From Leifsonia psychrotolerans (GTDB lineage: Bacteria; Actinomycetota; Actinomycetes; Actinomycetales; Microbacteriaceae), in the NCBI RefSeq assembly GCF_013410665.1, contig NZ_JACCFM010000001.1, positions 2,542,001 through 2,606,000 of the forward strand: a stretch of DNA of 64,000 nucleotides. The letters are read 5' to 3'. This document shows positions 55,804-64,000 of this stretch, one piece after another. The first letter of the stretch is position 1; each line of letters opens with the position of its first letter. The position numbers were made by a program, and so were the translations under genes. The notes under the pieces were generated by a model, which was given only the letters and a program-made list of their open reading frames with translations, did not search any database and was not told the origin of the DNA.

Positions 55804-56922
55804 CTAGCCGTCGATGTCTGCCTGAGTCCAGTAACCGGAGTCAACCAGTTCCTTGGTGATGTTGTCCTTGACCACAACGGTCGAGTCCAGCAGGTACGAG
55901 TCAACAACCTTCTTGCCGTTGTCGTAGTCCGTGGTGTTGTTGATTTCGGGCTTCTCGCCGTTCAACACGGCGACGGTCATCTCAACGGCGACTGCAGCGA
56001 GCTTACGCGTGTCCTTGAAGATCGTCGCGTACTGCTCGCCGGCGATGATGGCCTTGACCGAGTCGATCTCGGAGTCCTGGCCCGAGATGATCGGCCATTC
56101 AGCGCCGACCGAGTAGCCGGCGTCCGTCAGAGCCGAGATGATTCCACGCGAGATTCCGTCATACGGCGAGAGGATCGCGTTGACTTTCGAGCCGTCGGAG
56201 TAGGTCGACGTGAGGATGTTCTCCATGCGCTTCTGAGCGGTTTCGCCGTCCCAACGCGGGGTGGCGACCGTGTTGAAGTCGGTCTGGCCGCTCTTGATGA
56301 CGAGCGTCTTCTTGTCGATCAGCGGCTGGAGCACGTCCATGGCACCGTTGAAGAAGAACGTGGCGTTGTTGTCGTCGGCGGAACCACCGAACAGCTCAAC
56401 ACTGAACGGGCCGGCCGGAGCGTCAGCCTTGGCCGTTCCGTCAAGCTCGGTCAGGCCGAGGCCGTTGAGCAGCGACCAGGCCTGCTGCTGCCCGACCTTG
56501 AAGTTGTCGAATGTCGCGTAGTAGTCGACGTTCTTCGTGTCGCGGATGAGGCGGTCGTATGCGATGACCGGAATCTTGTTGTCGGCCGCTTCCTGCAGAA
56601 CGCTGGTGAGCGTCGTGCCGTCGATCGAGGCGACGATCAGGGCTTTGGCGCCCTTGGTGATCATGTTCTCGATCTGCGAGACCTGGGTGGGGATGTCGTC
56701 TTCTGCATACTGCAGGTCAACCTTGAAGCCCTGGTCTTCGAGCTGCTTCTTGACGGCATTGCCGTCCTGGATCCAACGCTCGGAGGACTTGGTCGGCATT
56801 GCAACGCCCACGAGCCCGCCGGCGCCGGCGCCGGCGTCAGCCGTGTCGGAAGCGGAGCATGCGGCCAATGACGCAACCATGGCGCCAGCGGCCAGGATCG
56901 CGAGGAATGACTTCTTCTTCAC
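55804..56922 (-). CDS. Sugar-binding lipoprotein (ChvE-like)
   Basis: The 372-residue protein has a lipoprotein signal peptide (KKKSFLAILAAGAMVASLAAC, lipobox LAAC at about 18-21) and a type I periplasmic-binding fold. It has LVGVAMPTKSSERWIQDG, IVASIDGTTLTSVLQEA, PVIAYDRLIRDTKNVDYY and the hinge part ILSPYDGISRGIISAL. The ligand is probably arabinose or a related pentose, because it sits in the ara operon, but the family also binds galactose, xylose and glucose. GTG start with GAAAGG upstream. It lies 69 bases after araA. Confidence 0.92.
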   Translation of the reverse strand: MKKKSFLAILAAGAMVASLAACSASDTADAGAGAGGLVGVAMPTKSSERWIQDGNAVKKQLEDQGFKVDLQYAEDDIPTQVSQIENMITKGAKALIVASIDGTTLTSVLQEAADNKIPVIAYDRLIRDTKNVDYYATFDNFKVGQQQAWSLLNGLGLTELDGTAKADAPAGPFSVELFGGSADDNNATFFFNGAMDVLQPLIDKKTLVIKSGQTDFNTVATPRWDGETAQKRMENILTSTYSDGSKVNAILSPYDGISRGIISALTDAGYSVGAEWPIISGQDSEIDSVKAIIAGEQYATIFKDTRKLAAVAVEMTVAVLNGEKPEINNTTDYDNGKKVVDSYLLDSTVVVKDNITKELVDSGYWTQADIDG

Positions 56923-56991
56923 TGTGTTACCTTTCGTTTTTCTTCGATCGACATTGATGTCAAAGGATTTTCGGAGGGGTTAAGCGTGTGA

Positions 56992-58509
56992 TTACAGGCC
57001 CTGTGCCAAGCGGTAATAGGCCTGATTCCAGCGCACCTCGCGTGTGAAATCGCGCAGGGTGGTGGCTTTATCGATCACGAGAAGCTCGGTGCGAGACATC
57101 TCGGCGAAATCGTGGAACACCTCGATGCCGACGGCGGTCGACATGACGGTGTGGTGGGCGGCACCGGCCGTGAGCCAGGCTGCGGCGGATGTGGCGAAAT
57201 CGGGTTCCGGAGACCAGACCGCTCGTCCGACGGGCAAGTTGGGCAGCGCCTGCGTGGGCTCGACGACCTCGACGACGTTGGCGACCAGGCGGAACCGGTC
57301 GCGCATGTCCGACATCGCGACCACGACGGCGGGACCGGGGTCAGCGTTGAAGACGAGACGCACGGGGTCTTCCTTGCCGCCGATGCCGAGCGGGTGGATC
57401 TCAAGGGTCGGCTTGGCGCTGGTCAGTGCGGGGCTGACCTCAAGCATGTGAGCGCCGAGGATCAGTTCCTTGCCCGGCGTGAGGTCGTAGGTGTAGTCCT
57501 CCATCAGGCTGGCGCCACCGGGCAGGCCCGCCCCCATCACACTGGCGACGCGCACGAGGATGGCTGTCTTCCAGTCGCCCTCGGCTCCGAACCCGTACCC
57601 CTGGGCCATGAGCCGCTGCACGGCCAGTCCGGGCAGCTGGCGAAGAGCCCCGAGGTCTTCGAAGCTGGTGGTGAAGGCCCCGAAGCCGCCCGCTTCAAGG
57701 AATCCCTTGAGCCCGAGCTCGATTGCGGCGCCGTAGCGCAGCGAGTCGTGACGTTCGCCGCCCTGTCGCAGCTCGGGAACGACCGTGTAAAGCTCGTCGT
57801 ATTCGGCGACGAGAGCATCGATGGCGGTCTCGGACATCGCGTGCACGGCATCCGCCAGCTCGTTGACACCCCAGGTGTTCACCTGCACACCGAAGCGCAG
57901 TTCGGCCTCGGTTTTGTCGCCCTCTGTGACAGCGACGTAGCGCATGTTGTCACCGAAGCGGGCGAGTTTGAGGCTGCGTGAGGCGGCCCAGCCGGCGGCG
58001 GCGCGCATCCAGGTACCGACCTGGGCGGTGACGGCCGGGTTCGAGACGTGGCCGACGACGGTCTTTCGGGCGACGCCGAGGCGAGTCTGAATGTAGCCGA
58101 ACTCCCGGTCGCCGTGGGCGGCCTGGTTGAGGTTCATGAAGTCGAAGTCGATCTCGGCCCAGGGCAGTTCGACGTTGGCCTGCGTGTGCAGGTGCAGCAG
58201 CGGCTTGGTCAGCGCGTCGAGGCCGGCGATCCACATCTTTGCCGGAGAGAAGGTATGCATCCAGGCGATCAGCCCGATCACATTGTCGGCGGCGTTGGCA
58301 TCGAGTGCCGCGCGGCGGATCGACTCCGAGCTCGTGAGAACCGGCTTCCAGACGACGGTGACCGGCACGTCGTGGGCGGCACCGAGAGCGCGGGCGATCT
58401 CCTGCGACTGCTCGGCCACCTGGCGGAGGGTCTCCTCGCCGTACAGGTTCTGGCTTCCGGTGAGAAACCAGACCTCGTAGTGGTCGAGCGTCGTTGAAAG
58501 GGCGGTCAT
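56992..58509 (-). CDS. araA: L-arabinose isomerase
   Basis: The 505-residue enzyme converts L-arabinose to L-ribulose, the first cytosolic step. It has [27 protein letters not shown] at its start, [20 protein letters not shown] and [20 protein letters not shown]. The active-site Mn-binding area has [16 protein letters not shown] and MEDYTYDL with Glu/Asp/His ligands ([10 protein letters not shown]). The ATG at 58509 overlaps the araD stop (ATGA). The much longer frame upstream overlaps araD and is a shadow. Its length is typical for the family (about 500). Confidence 0.96.
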   Translation of the reverse strand: MTALSTTLDHYEVWFLTGSQNLYGEETLRQVAEQSQEIARALGAAHDVPVTVVWKPVLTSSESIRRAALDANAADNVIGLIAWMHTFSPAKMWIAGLDALTKPLLHLHTQANVELPWAEIDFDFMNLNQAAHGDREFGYIQTRLGVARKTVVGHVSNPAVTAQVGTWMRAAAGWAASRSLKLARFGDNMRYVAVTEGDKTEAELRFGVQVNTWGVNELADAVHAMSETAIDALVAEYDELYTVVPELRQGGERHDSLRYGAAIELGLKGFLEAGGFGAFTTSFEDLGALRQLPGLAVQRLMAQGYGFGAEGDWKTAILVRVASVMGAGLPGGASLMEDYTYDLTPGKELILGAHMLEVSPALTSAKPTLEIHPLGIGGKEDPVRLVFNADPGPAVVVAMSDMRDRFRLVANVVEVVEPTQALPNLPVGRAVWSPEPDFATSAAAWLTAGAAHHTVMSTAVGIEVFHDFAEMSRTELLVIDKATTLRDFTREVRWNQAYYRLAQGL

Positions 58510-59219
58510 TTCTGCAGTTCTCCCTGTGGGGTCTGTCCGTAGACGTTCTGGTAACGCATATAGAGGGAGTCGATTGCCTCTTGCGGGATCGGCACAAGCG
58601 CGCCGCCTGATCGGGCGAACTGCACGGTGCGGGCGACGTCCTCGACCATGACGGCGGCCTTGACCGCGTCGCGGGCGGTGCTGCCGATTGTGAACGGGCC
58701 ATGATTCTGCATCAAAACGGCACGCGACCGGTGGCCGGTGAGGGTTTCGACAATGCCGCGGCCGATCGAATCGTCGCCGATGATGGCGAACGGGCCAATC
58801 GGGATGTCGCCTCCGAACTCGTCGGCCATCGCCGTGATCACGCACGGAATGGCCTCGGCCCGGGCTGCCCACGCGGTGGCATAGGTCGAGTGTGTGTGCA
58901 CGACCCCGCCGACCTCCGGCATATTCCGGTAGACGTATGCGTGGGCGGCGGTGTCGCTCGAGGGTGCTCGTTCGGCACCGGGAGTTTCGGGAATCACCGT
59001 GCCGTCGAGGTCGCAGAGAATCATGTTTTCCGGGGCCAGGTCGGCGTAGTCGACGCCGCTGGGCTTAATCACGAACAGGTCGGCGCCGGGAACTCGTCCC
59101 GACACGTTGCCGCCGGTCCAGACCACCAGGTTGTTGGCGGTCAGCTCGGCATGGAGGTGGGCAATCTCGGTGCGTATCCGGGCGATGGCAACCTCGATCT
59201 GCGGGCCAAAGGTGCTCAT
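58506..59219 (-). CDS. araD: L-ribulose-5-phosphate 4-epimerase
   Basis: The 237-residue class II aldolase-type enzyme turns L-ribulose 5-phosphate into D-xylulose 5-phosphate. Visible are the phosphate-binding GGNVSGR near 36-42 and PSGVDYADL, the acid residue region, and the zinc His pair in VVHTHSTYA, with the third His in [10 protein letters not shown]. It is coupled to both neighbours: its ATG overlaps the araB stop and its stop overlaps the araA start. Length is usual for the family. Confidence 0.95.
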   Translation of the reverse strand: MSTFGPQIEVAIARIRTEIAHLHAELTANNLVVWTGGNVSGRVPGADLFVIKPSGVDYADLAPENMILCDLDGTVIPETPGAERAPSSDTAAHAYVYRNMPEVGGVVHTHSTYATAWAARAEAIPCVITAMADEFGGDIPIGPFAIIGDDSIGRGIVETLTGHRSRAVLMQNHGPFTIGSTARDAVKAAVMVEDVARTVQFARSGGALVPIPQEAIDSLYMRYQNVYGQTPQGELQK

Positions 59220-61171
59220 GCGGGCACCTCGCAGGCGTCATCGCTGATCGAGCCGCCCCCGCTGATCGAGCCGCCCCCGCTGATCGAGCCGCCCCCGCTG
59301 ATCGAGCCGCCCCCGCTGATCGAGCCGCCCCCGCTGATCGAGCCGCCCCCGCTGATCGAGCCGCCTCCGCTGATCGAGCCGCCTCCGCTGATCGAGCCGC
59401 CTCCGCTGATCGAGCCGCCTCCGTTGATCGAGCTTGTCGAGATCCCCGTCGCCGAAGGCGCCGACGCAACCGATGCCGCACCGACCGAACGCTTCACGGC
59501 CTTCAACCGGTGCATCACCTCGTTTACGCCGCGGCCGAAGTAGTCGTGAAGCAGTGAGTACTCCTCGAACAAGAGGTCATACGCCGCAGCGGACTGCGGG
59601 TTCGGCGAATAGACGTTGCGGTTCAGCTTGCCCATCGCCTGGCCGGCCTCGCGCACGTCGACGTAGGCTCCGGCAGCGACCGCGGCGTGGATGGCCGAAC
59701 CCAACGCCGGGCCCTGCTCGCTCGCGATCGTCGAGATCGGCAGGCGCAGGATGTCACTGTAGGTCTGCATCAGGAACGCATTCTTCAGCAGCCCGCCGGC
59801 GACGATGAACTCAGTGACCGGCACCCCGCTCGCGTTGAAGGTTTCAACGATGGTGCGCGCGCCGAACGCGGTAGCTTCGAGCAGAGCCCGGTAGATCTCT
59901 TCGGTGCGCGTGGTGAGGGTGGTTCCCACGACGAGTCCCGACAGCTCGTGATCGACCAGCACCGAGCGGTTGCCGCTGTGCCAGTCGAGGGCGATCAGAC
60001 CGTGAGCACCCACGGGTTCGAGGGCGGCGAGATCGGTCAGGTATTGATGGATCGACTGGTCGGCGGCATCCGCTGCCTCAAAATAGCGCTGCGGAACCTG
60101 GGTGTTCACGTACCAGGCAAAAATGTCGCCGACCCCGGACTGGCCGGCTTCGTAGCCGTAAAGTCCGGAGACGATGCCGCCGTCGACGACGCCGCACATG
60201 CCCGGCACTTCGGCGAGCACGTCGGAGTTCATCACATGGCAGGTCGAGGTGCCCATGATGGCGACCATTTGGCCGGGCGCGACGGCCTGTGCGGCCGGGG
60301 CCGTCACGTGGGCGTCGACGTTGCCGACGGCCACGGCGATGCCCTCGGGCAGGCCTGTCCACGCGGCGGCCTGAGCCGAGAGAGTGCCGGCGGACGCACC
60401 GAGCTGGCCGATCTCGTGGTCTACCTTGTCGGCGGCGAAGCGTGCGAACTCGGGGTTCAGCGCACCGAGGAATGACTCGCTCGGATACGACCCATCCTGC
60501 AGGATCCCCTTGTAGCCGGCGGTGCAGGCGTTACGCACGTACCGACCGGTGAGCTGCCAGACGATCCAGTCGGCCGCCTCCACCCAACGATCCATGCGGT
60601 GGTACAACTCGGGGTCCTCTTCGAGCAGTTGCAGGCCCTTGGCAAATTCCCACTCACTTGAGATCAGTCCGCCGTAGCGCGGCAGCCAGCTCTCGCCGCG
60701 TTCGGAGGCAAGGTCGTTGATCCGGTCGGCGTGGGGCTGAGCGGAGTGGTGCTTCCACAGCTTCACGTAGGCATGCGGGCGATCGGCGTACTCGGTCAAC
60801 TCGTTCAACGGTGTGCCATCGGCCAGGGTGGGGATCATGGTGCAGGCGGTGAAGTCGGTGCCGACACCGATCACGTGGGCCGGGTCGATGCCCGCTGCGG
60901 CAACGGCAGCCGGGACCGCGCTCTTCAAGACGTCAACGTAATCCTGCGGAACCTGCAAAGCCCACTCGGGTGGGAGTTTCGCCCCGGTTGCGGCGAGCGT
61001 GGTGTCCATCACCGCGTGCGGGTAGTCGAGCGTTGCGCTCCCCAGCTCGGCACCGTCGGAGACGCGCACCACGACGGCACGACCCGACAGAGTGCCGTAG
61101 TCGACTCCGATGACGTACGACTCGCCGTCGACTGACGATCGTTCGTCATGCTGGCGTGCGGTCGAGCTCAC
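59216..61171 (-). CDS. araB: Ribulokinase with repeat-extended C-terminus
   Basis: The enzyme phosphorylates L-ribulose. The kinase body (about residues 18-565) has VIGVDYGTLSGRAVVV, GTDFTACTMIPT, GIAVAVGNVDAHV and IVAGGLLKNAFLMQTYSDIL, all typical of FGGY kinases. The first methionine-equivalent is a GTG with AAGGAG upstream. After the usual end near LHDYFGRGVNEVMHRLKAV, about 85 extra residues follow. They are a short link, then eleven Ser-Ile-(Ser or Asn)-Gly-Gly-Gly units, then SDDACEVPA. The stop overlaps araD's ATG, so coupling is kept in spite of the insertion. The tail is probably flexible; whether it harms activity is unknown. Confidence 0.93.
   Translation of the reverse strand: MSSTARQHDERSSVDGESYVIGVDYGTLSGRAVVVRVSDGAELGSATLDYPHAVMDTTLAATGAKLPPEWALQVPQDYVDVLKSAVPAAVAAAGIDPAHVIGVGTDFTACTMIPTLADGTPLNELTEYADRPHAYVKLWKHHSAQPHADRINDLASERGESWLPRYGGLISSEWEFAKGLQLLEEDPELYHRMDRWVEAADWIVWQLTGRYVRNACTAGYKGILQDGSYPSESFLGALNPEFARFAADKVDHEIGQLGASAGTLSAQAAAWTGLPEGIAVAVGNVDAHVTAPAAQAVAPGQMVAIMGTSTCHVMNSDVLAEVPGMCGVVDGGIVSGLYGYEAGQSGVGDIFAWYVNTQVPQRYFEAADAADQSIHQYLTDLAALEPVGAHGLIALDWHSGNRSVLVDHELSGLVVGTTLTTRTEEIYRALLEATAFGARTIVETFNASGVPVTEFIVAGGLLKNAFLMQTYSDILRLPISTIASEQGPALGSAIHAAVAAGAYVDVREAGQAMGKLNRNVYSPNPQSAAAYDLLFEEYSLLHDYFGRGVNEVMHRLKAVKRSVGAASVASAPSATGISTSSINGGGSISGGGSISGGGSISGGGSISGGGSISGGGSISGGGSISGGGSISGGGSISGGGSISDDACEVPA
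59244..59442. repeat. 18-bp tandem repeat in araB, ending in a REP core
   Basis: Ten perfect-length 18-base units run from 59244 to 59423. Six are CTGATCGAGCCGCCCCCG and the last four have CCTCCG instead of CCCCCG. An eleventh, TTGATCGAG, at 59424 continues into TCGAGCTTGTCGAGA (59428-59442), the same core as the REP elements near 11.3 kb and 29.3 kb. The two blocks of identical units point to recent expansion. The unit length keeps the reading frame. Confidence 0.92.
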
Positions 61172-61223
61172 GGCGGGACTCCTTTGTCGGATACAGCTGG
61201 TGCGTTTTGTGCGAACAGATCAA

Positions 61224-61283
61224 AATGTGAACGGTCACATTGAGTTCTGCCCATGTTAGCCGCAAGCGTGATTCCTGTGTCAA
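61224..61283 (-). promoter_or_regulatory. araB promoter with LacI-type operator
   Basis: On the minus strand TTGACA (61278-61283) and TAACAT (61253-61258) form -35 and -10 boxes with a 19-base spacer. Just downstream lies the palindrome AATGTGAACGGTCACATT (61224-61241). Binding there would block transcription start. The operator matches two sites at the regulator gene's own start. The rest of the 258-base gap holds only a weak GGATGCG/CGCATCC inverted repeat (about 61340-61386). Confidence 0.75.
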
Positions 61284-61429
61284 TCCATCAATGTCTCGAA
61301 TTGACAACGGTCTGAAAATACGTCGAGAGACGCGATGACGGATGCGGTTCTGCACGAGAATTCGGTCGCCACGTCACACGCATCCGCCCCAACCGACCGG
61401 CGCCCGTCGCCGATATTCAGCGGGACCTC

Positions 61430-62452
61430 TTACGCCGCCGGGCGCCCCGTCGAGGATCGAACGATGAGTTCGGGCACGATTGTGCCGTGGTAGCCCTCGG
61501 TCTCTTGGCCGCCGATTTCGGCCAACAGAATCGCGATCGCGCGGCGCCCGAGTTCAGCGAAGTCCTGCCGCACGGTCGTGAGCGGCGGCCAAAAATGGGC
61601 GGCCTCGGGGATATCGTCAAACCCGATGACGCTCACATCGCCGGGAATATTGAGGCCGGCATCGTGGATGGCGTGCATCAGCCCGAGTGCCATCTGGTCA
61701 TTTGACGAGAAGATGGCGGTGAAGTCACGTACTCTCAGCAGCTCCCGGCCGGCGTAGTAGCCGAAATTTGCCGTCCAGTCGCCGAGGATGGGGGCCGTTG
61801 TCGGCACATCCATTGCCCCCATCTCGTCAAGAAATCCGCGCATTCGCGCTTCTGCTTCGATCCAGTCCTGGGGCCCGGCGAGGTGATAGATATCGCGGTG
61901 ACCAAGCTCGATCAGATGCCGTGTTGCCAGTCGAGCGCCCGCGATCTGGTCCACCGAGAGCGCTTTTTCGCCGGGCCGCCTGGTGGATTGAAGCGTGACG
62001 AACGGCACGTCGATTGCCAGGTGGTCCAGCGTGTCGAACACCCGCACCTGCGGCGCGATCACGACCAGTCCTTCGACCGCTTGGCCCATCAGGTGGCCCA
62101 CGGCAGCCTCGATCGCTTCGGGGTCGGTCGCGGTCAGGTTCGCCGTGTTGACGTAGTACCCGACCTCTCGTGCCGCATCTTGGATCGCCTCGATGCTGCG
62201 AGCCGGGCCGTACTCGGAACTCGACGCCGACAGTACGCCGATGGTGCGCGAGCGACCTTTGACCAGAGCCCGAGCCGCCCTGTTCGGCCGGTACTGCAGC
62301 TCCTCCATCACCTGGAGCACACGCGCCTTCGTGGTGTCACGAATACTCGGGTGGTTGTTCAGAACCCGGGAAACCGTTTGGTGGGATACCCCAGCGAGGC
62401 GTGCGACATCGCGAATACTCGGCGCGCGCCCTGACGGTAATTCCGGTGTCAT
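61430..62452 (-). CDS. LacI-family transcriptional regulator
   Basis: The 340-residue regulator has an N-terminal helix-turn-helix (SIRDVARLAGVSHQTVSRVLNNHPSIRDTTKARVL) and hinge (YRPNRAARALVKGRSRTIGVL), then a sugar-binding-protein-like ligand domain (VGYYVNTANLTATDPE; RPGEKALSVDQIAGARLATRHLIELGHR; FTAIFSSNDQMALGLM; VIGFDDIPEAAHFWPPLTT). It lies upstream of araBDA and the transporter on the same strand and most likely represses them until arabinose or a derivative binds. Matching palindromes before araB and before its own gene support this. ATG start. Confidence 0.92.
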   Translation of the reverse strand: MTPELPSGRAPSIRDVARLAGVSHQTVSRVLNNHPSIRDTTKARVLQVMEELQYRPNRAARALVKGRSRTIGVLSASSSEYGPARSIEAIQDAAREVGYYVNTANLTATDPEAIEAAVGHLMGQAVEGLVVIAPQVRVFDTLDHLAIDVPFVTLQSTRRPGEKALSVDQIAGARLATRHLIELGHRDIYHLAGPQDWIEAEARMRGFLDEMGAMDVPTTAPILGDWTANFGYYAGRELLRVRDFTAIFSSNDQMALGLMHAIHDAGLNIPGDVSVIGFDDIPEAAHFWPPLTTVRQDFAELGRRAIAILLAEIGGQETEGYHGTIVPELIVRSSTGRPAA

Positions 62453-62467
62453 GAAGATGTCTCTGCG

Positions 62468-62550
62468 AAATGTGCACGGTCACAATTGTGAACGCGTGTC
62501 AATTATGCCTGTTTCAACGTCATCAGACCGAGAAATGTGACAGTCACATT
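62468..62550. promoter_or_regulatory. Two LacI-type operators before the regulator gene
   Basis: AATGTGCACGGTCACAAT (62468-62485) and AATGTGACAGTCACATT (62534-62550) resemble the operator before araB. They flank a likely promoter (minus strand CATAAT near 62508) and suggest autoregulation. The spacing between them could allow looping. Confidence 0.65.
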
Positions 62551-62583
62551 CGGGCCGGGCTGGGCCGCAGCCTCACGGCGGCG

Positions 62584-63627
62584 TCAGCCTCGCGGTACCT
62601 CATGCTCTGCAAGAAGCCGAGCAAACGTGCGTGGCGAGAGCGCTTCATTCCAGTCCCAGCGCCAGAAGCTGCTCACCTGCTTACGCAGCGTGTCCTCACG
62701 CTTCTTCTCCGCTCGAACGACCTCGGCCGGATCACGATCGCCGAGAATGATGCCACGGGTGTATTTGTGCCAGCCATCGAACTCACCGATCTTCCGAACC
62801 CCACGCCAGAAGAAGTCGACCCAATAGTCGCGACCATCACCGCCCCGGAAGTGCACCTGCACCTCAGGCACTTCAAACCCCAGTTCGAAAATACGCACTC
62901 GGCTCAGTGATTCCCCGACATTTGCAGCTCCAGAGTTGGCGAAGTTGATAACCCGCTCGACTTTGCGGACCCCCACCCTGGGGTTCACCCGAGCAAGCTC
63001 TTCGCGCAGCCCGTCTTTCGTGAGGGTCGGCAGCCCACGCACACCGCGCTGCCGCTCCTGTTCTGCGCGTTCTGCTTCACGCCGCAGCGCCTGGTCGGCT
63101 ACCCCCACCCCGGTGAGAAAGCTACTGTGCGCTGCCACATCGATGACCGTCCGGGCCAACGACGTGGCCAGCATCCCGTCGACGCGCACCGGCTCAGCCA
63201 CAAGCCCACCACGATGGCTGGTGACGTACCTCGAGGAATTCCCGCCGGCGGCATCCGGCTCGTGCGTGTGCACGGTCGTCGGCCACGGCCCGACGATCGG
63301 GAGCCCATGGATCACCGCCGCCGACAAATGAGACAGCACCGTGGGCCGCTCAGTCAGGGCCACGCATGCCCGGACGAACATCCGGTAGCGCAGTTCGGGC
63401 CTCGCCTGCTCCCACCCGCTTGCTCCCACATAAGCACCCCGACGGATGCGCACCAACTGTCCCCGTTGGATCATCCGCTCAATTTCATGCGAGTTCACCC
63501 CGTTCTCGTTCAGTGCCGTCCCCAGAACGAGGCCCTGATTTCGAGCACTCAGAATCTGCACGATGTCGGCGAGTGCCGCATCGCTCGGCTCGCGCCCGAA
63601 GGATGCCGCGGTTTCACAGGTGACCAC
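62584..63627 (-). CDS. AbiEi-type protein with PD-(D/E)xK-like C-terminus
   Basis: The 347-residue protein begins with a winged-helix region like the AbiEi antitoxin (HEIERMIQRGQLVRIRRGAYVG), then ERPTVLSHLSAAVIHGLP. The C-terminal 120 residues look like a DUF559/Vsr-type nuclease fold: GESLSRVRIFELGF, YWVDFFWRGVRKIGEFDGWHKYT, with acidic residues and Lys in a PD-(D/E)xK-like order. No AbiEii toxin partner is next to it. The function is therefore unclear: orphan defence or regulatory protein. GTG start at 63627. Confidence 0.75.
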   Translation of the reverse strand: MVTCETAASFGREPSDAALADIVQILSARNQGLVLGTALNENGVNSHEIERMIQRGQLVRIRRGAYVGASGWEQARPELRYRMFVRACVALTERPTVLSHLSAAVIHGLPIVGPWPTTVHTHEPDAAGGNSSRYVTSHRGGLVAEPVRVDGMLATSLARTVIDVAAHSSFLTGVGVADQALRREAERAEQERQRGVRGLPTLTKDGLREELARVNPRVGVRKVERVINFANSGAANVGESLSRVRIFELGFEVPEVQVHFRGGDGRDYWVDFFWRGVRKIGEFDGWHKYTRGIILGDRDPAEVVRAEKKREDTLRKQVSSFWRWDWNEALSPRTFARLLAEHEVPRG

Positions 63628-63743
63628 ACCTCACTCTGTCGCCCGCGGCGGCGGCGCGGCACGCATCCGCGCCGATCCAGTGCATAACTCGCGCAGCGTG
63701 CGATCGGGGAGGACCCCTCTCGCCCCCGCGCCCGCGCGTGTAG

Positions 63744-63815
63744 CGCCGCGGACCACGTCCAGGAAGCGGGCCCACGGTTAGTCGTGGGCCCGCTTCCCGA
63801 ACGTGGTCCGCGGCG
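63744..63815. repeat. 72-base near-perfect palindrome
   Basis: Two 15-base arms pair on each side: CGCCGCGGACCACGT (63744-63758) with ACGTGGTCCGCGGCG (63801-63815), and GGAAGCGGGCCCACG (63762-63776) with CGTGGGCCCGCTTCC (63783-63797). The inner loop is 6 bases, and a 3-by-3-base bulge lies between the stems. It sits between the AbiEi-like gene and the MFS end (223-base gap). It could be a very stable terminator or the remnant of a mobile palindrome. Confidence 0.85.
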
Positions 63816-63850
63816 GTCGGGCGCCGGAGCGAAGCGCCCTGCAGTCAGAG

Positions 63851-64000
63851 TCAGCGAGTGGCGGGCCGCCCGACCGCACGCCAGCCGGCGCCCAGGCCGG
63901 CTGCCCAGATCAGCGCGGCGAGGGTGAAGCAGCCAACGAACGGCCACACTCCGCCCAATGCCGCCAACGAGACGAACACGATTCCCGTGAGGGCGATACA
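63851..64000 (-). CDS. MFS transporter, C-terminal end (cut by window)
   Basis: Fifty codons of the 3' end are visible: one hydrophobic helix (ALTGIVFVSLAALGGVWPF), then VGCFTLAALIWAAGLGAG and the basic tail WRAVGRPATR. It matches the remnant at 51124-51560 closely (FVGCF motif in both). The start lies outside the window to the right. It would be a drug or metabolite efflux protein by family; substrate unknown. Confidence 0.75.
   Translation of the reverse strand, partial: CIALTGIVFVSLAALGGVWPFVGCFTLAALIWAAGLGAGWRAVGRPATR

Noticed and set aside
58510..58872. An N-terminal extension of araA of 121 residues
   Set aside because: It overlaps araD, is Arg/His-rich and unlike arabinose isomerases; the ATG at 58509 overlaps the araD stop as expected for coupled genes.
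59244..59423. A CRISPR array from the regularly repeated 18-base units
   Set aside because: The units are directly adjacent without spacers, lie in frame within araB and have no cas genes nearby.

Overview
The window is high-GC DNA from an actinobacterium, most likely a member of the Microbacteriaceae (inference). The grounds are GTG/TTG starts, many 4-base overlaps between genes, a class Ib nrdHIEF operon, a mycothiol-type maleylpyruvate isomerase relative, an arabinose operon served by a ChvE/GguAB-type transporter, and dispersed 'TCTCGACACGCTCGA' palindromic repeats. No rRNA, tRNA or CRISPR array was found. Genes run off both edges: a GNAT-AAA+ fusion on the left and the end of an MFS transporter on the right.

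Layout. 1-5.9 kb: GNAT-AAA+ fusion, a VIT/CCC1 transporter, a GT39 membrane glycosyltransferase and a TagF-like/GT4 fusion protein. 6.1-10.8 kb: a flavin electron-transfer cluster (ferric-reductase-like flavocytochrome, secreted FMN-binding protein, ApbE flavin transferase) in one operon with a two-component system. 10.8-18.7 kb: small hypothetical, MTA/SAH nucleosidase, short UvrA, MpaB/DUF2236 protein, membrane sulfite-oxidase-like enzyme, MFS transporter. 18.7-24.1 kb: an unusual block in which two tandem, overlapping MutS-like ATPases sit between an inorganic pyrophosphatase and a divergent enolase, all with related upstream sequence. 24.1-28.1 kb: a dps gene broken by an internal deletion, then a coupled trio (acyl-CoA dehydrogenase-like protein, PIG-L deacetylase fused to a methyltransferase, GT2 glycosyltransferase). 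28.2-32.6 kb: nrdHIEF with two NrdR-like boxes and a cluster of DnaA-box-like sites upstream. 32.6-51 kb: a surface-polysaccharide locus with at least eight glycosyltransferases, a Wzm/Wzt ABC exporter, a beta-helix secreted protein and an OafA-type acyltransferase. 51-52.1 kb: a decayed patch with an MFS remnant and an IS481 transposase remnant. 52.1-62.5 kb: a mycothiol-type enzyme, then the arabinose regulon (lacI-type regulator, araB, araD, araA, sugar-binding protein, ATPase, permease), all on the minus strand with matching palindromic operators. 62.6-64 kb: an AbiEi-like protein, a 72-base palindrome and the MFS end.

How the genes work together. In the arabinose block, sugar enters through the binding protein/ATPase/permease, is isomerised (AraA), phosphorylated (AraB) and epimerised (AraD) to xylulose 5-phosphate, under a LacI-type repressor. 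In the polysaccharide locus, glycosyltransferases build a chain that Wzm/Wzt exports; several genes are paralogues in fused, split and partly deleted forms. In the flavin cluster, electrons pass from NAD(P)H through the membrane flavocytochrome to the FMN-binding protein that ApbE matures. The MutS-pair/ppa/eno block and the deacetylase-methyltransferase trio are the best candidates for undescribed systems. The araB gene is also odd: it carries a tail of eleven Ser-Ile-(Ser/Asn)-Gly-Gly-Gly repeats that seems to have grown from an intergenic palindromic element.
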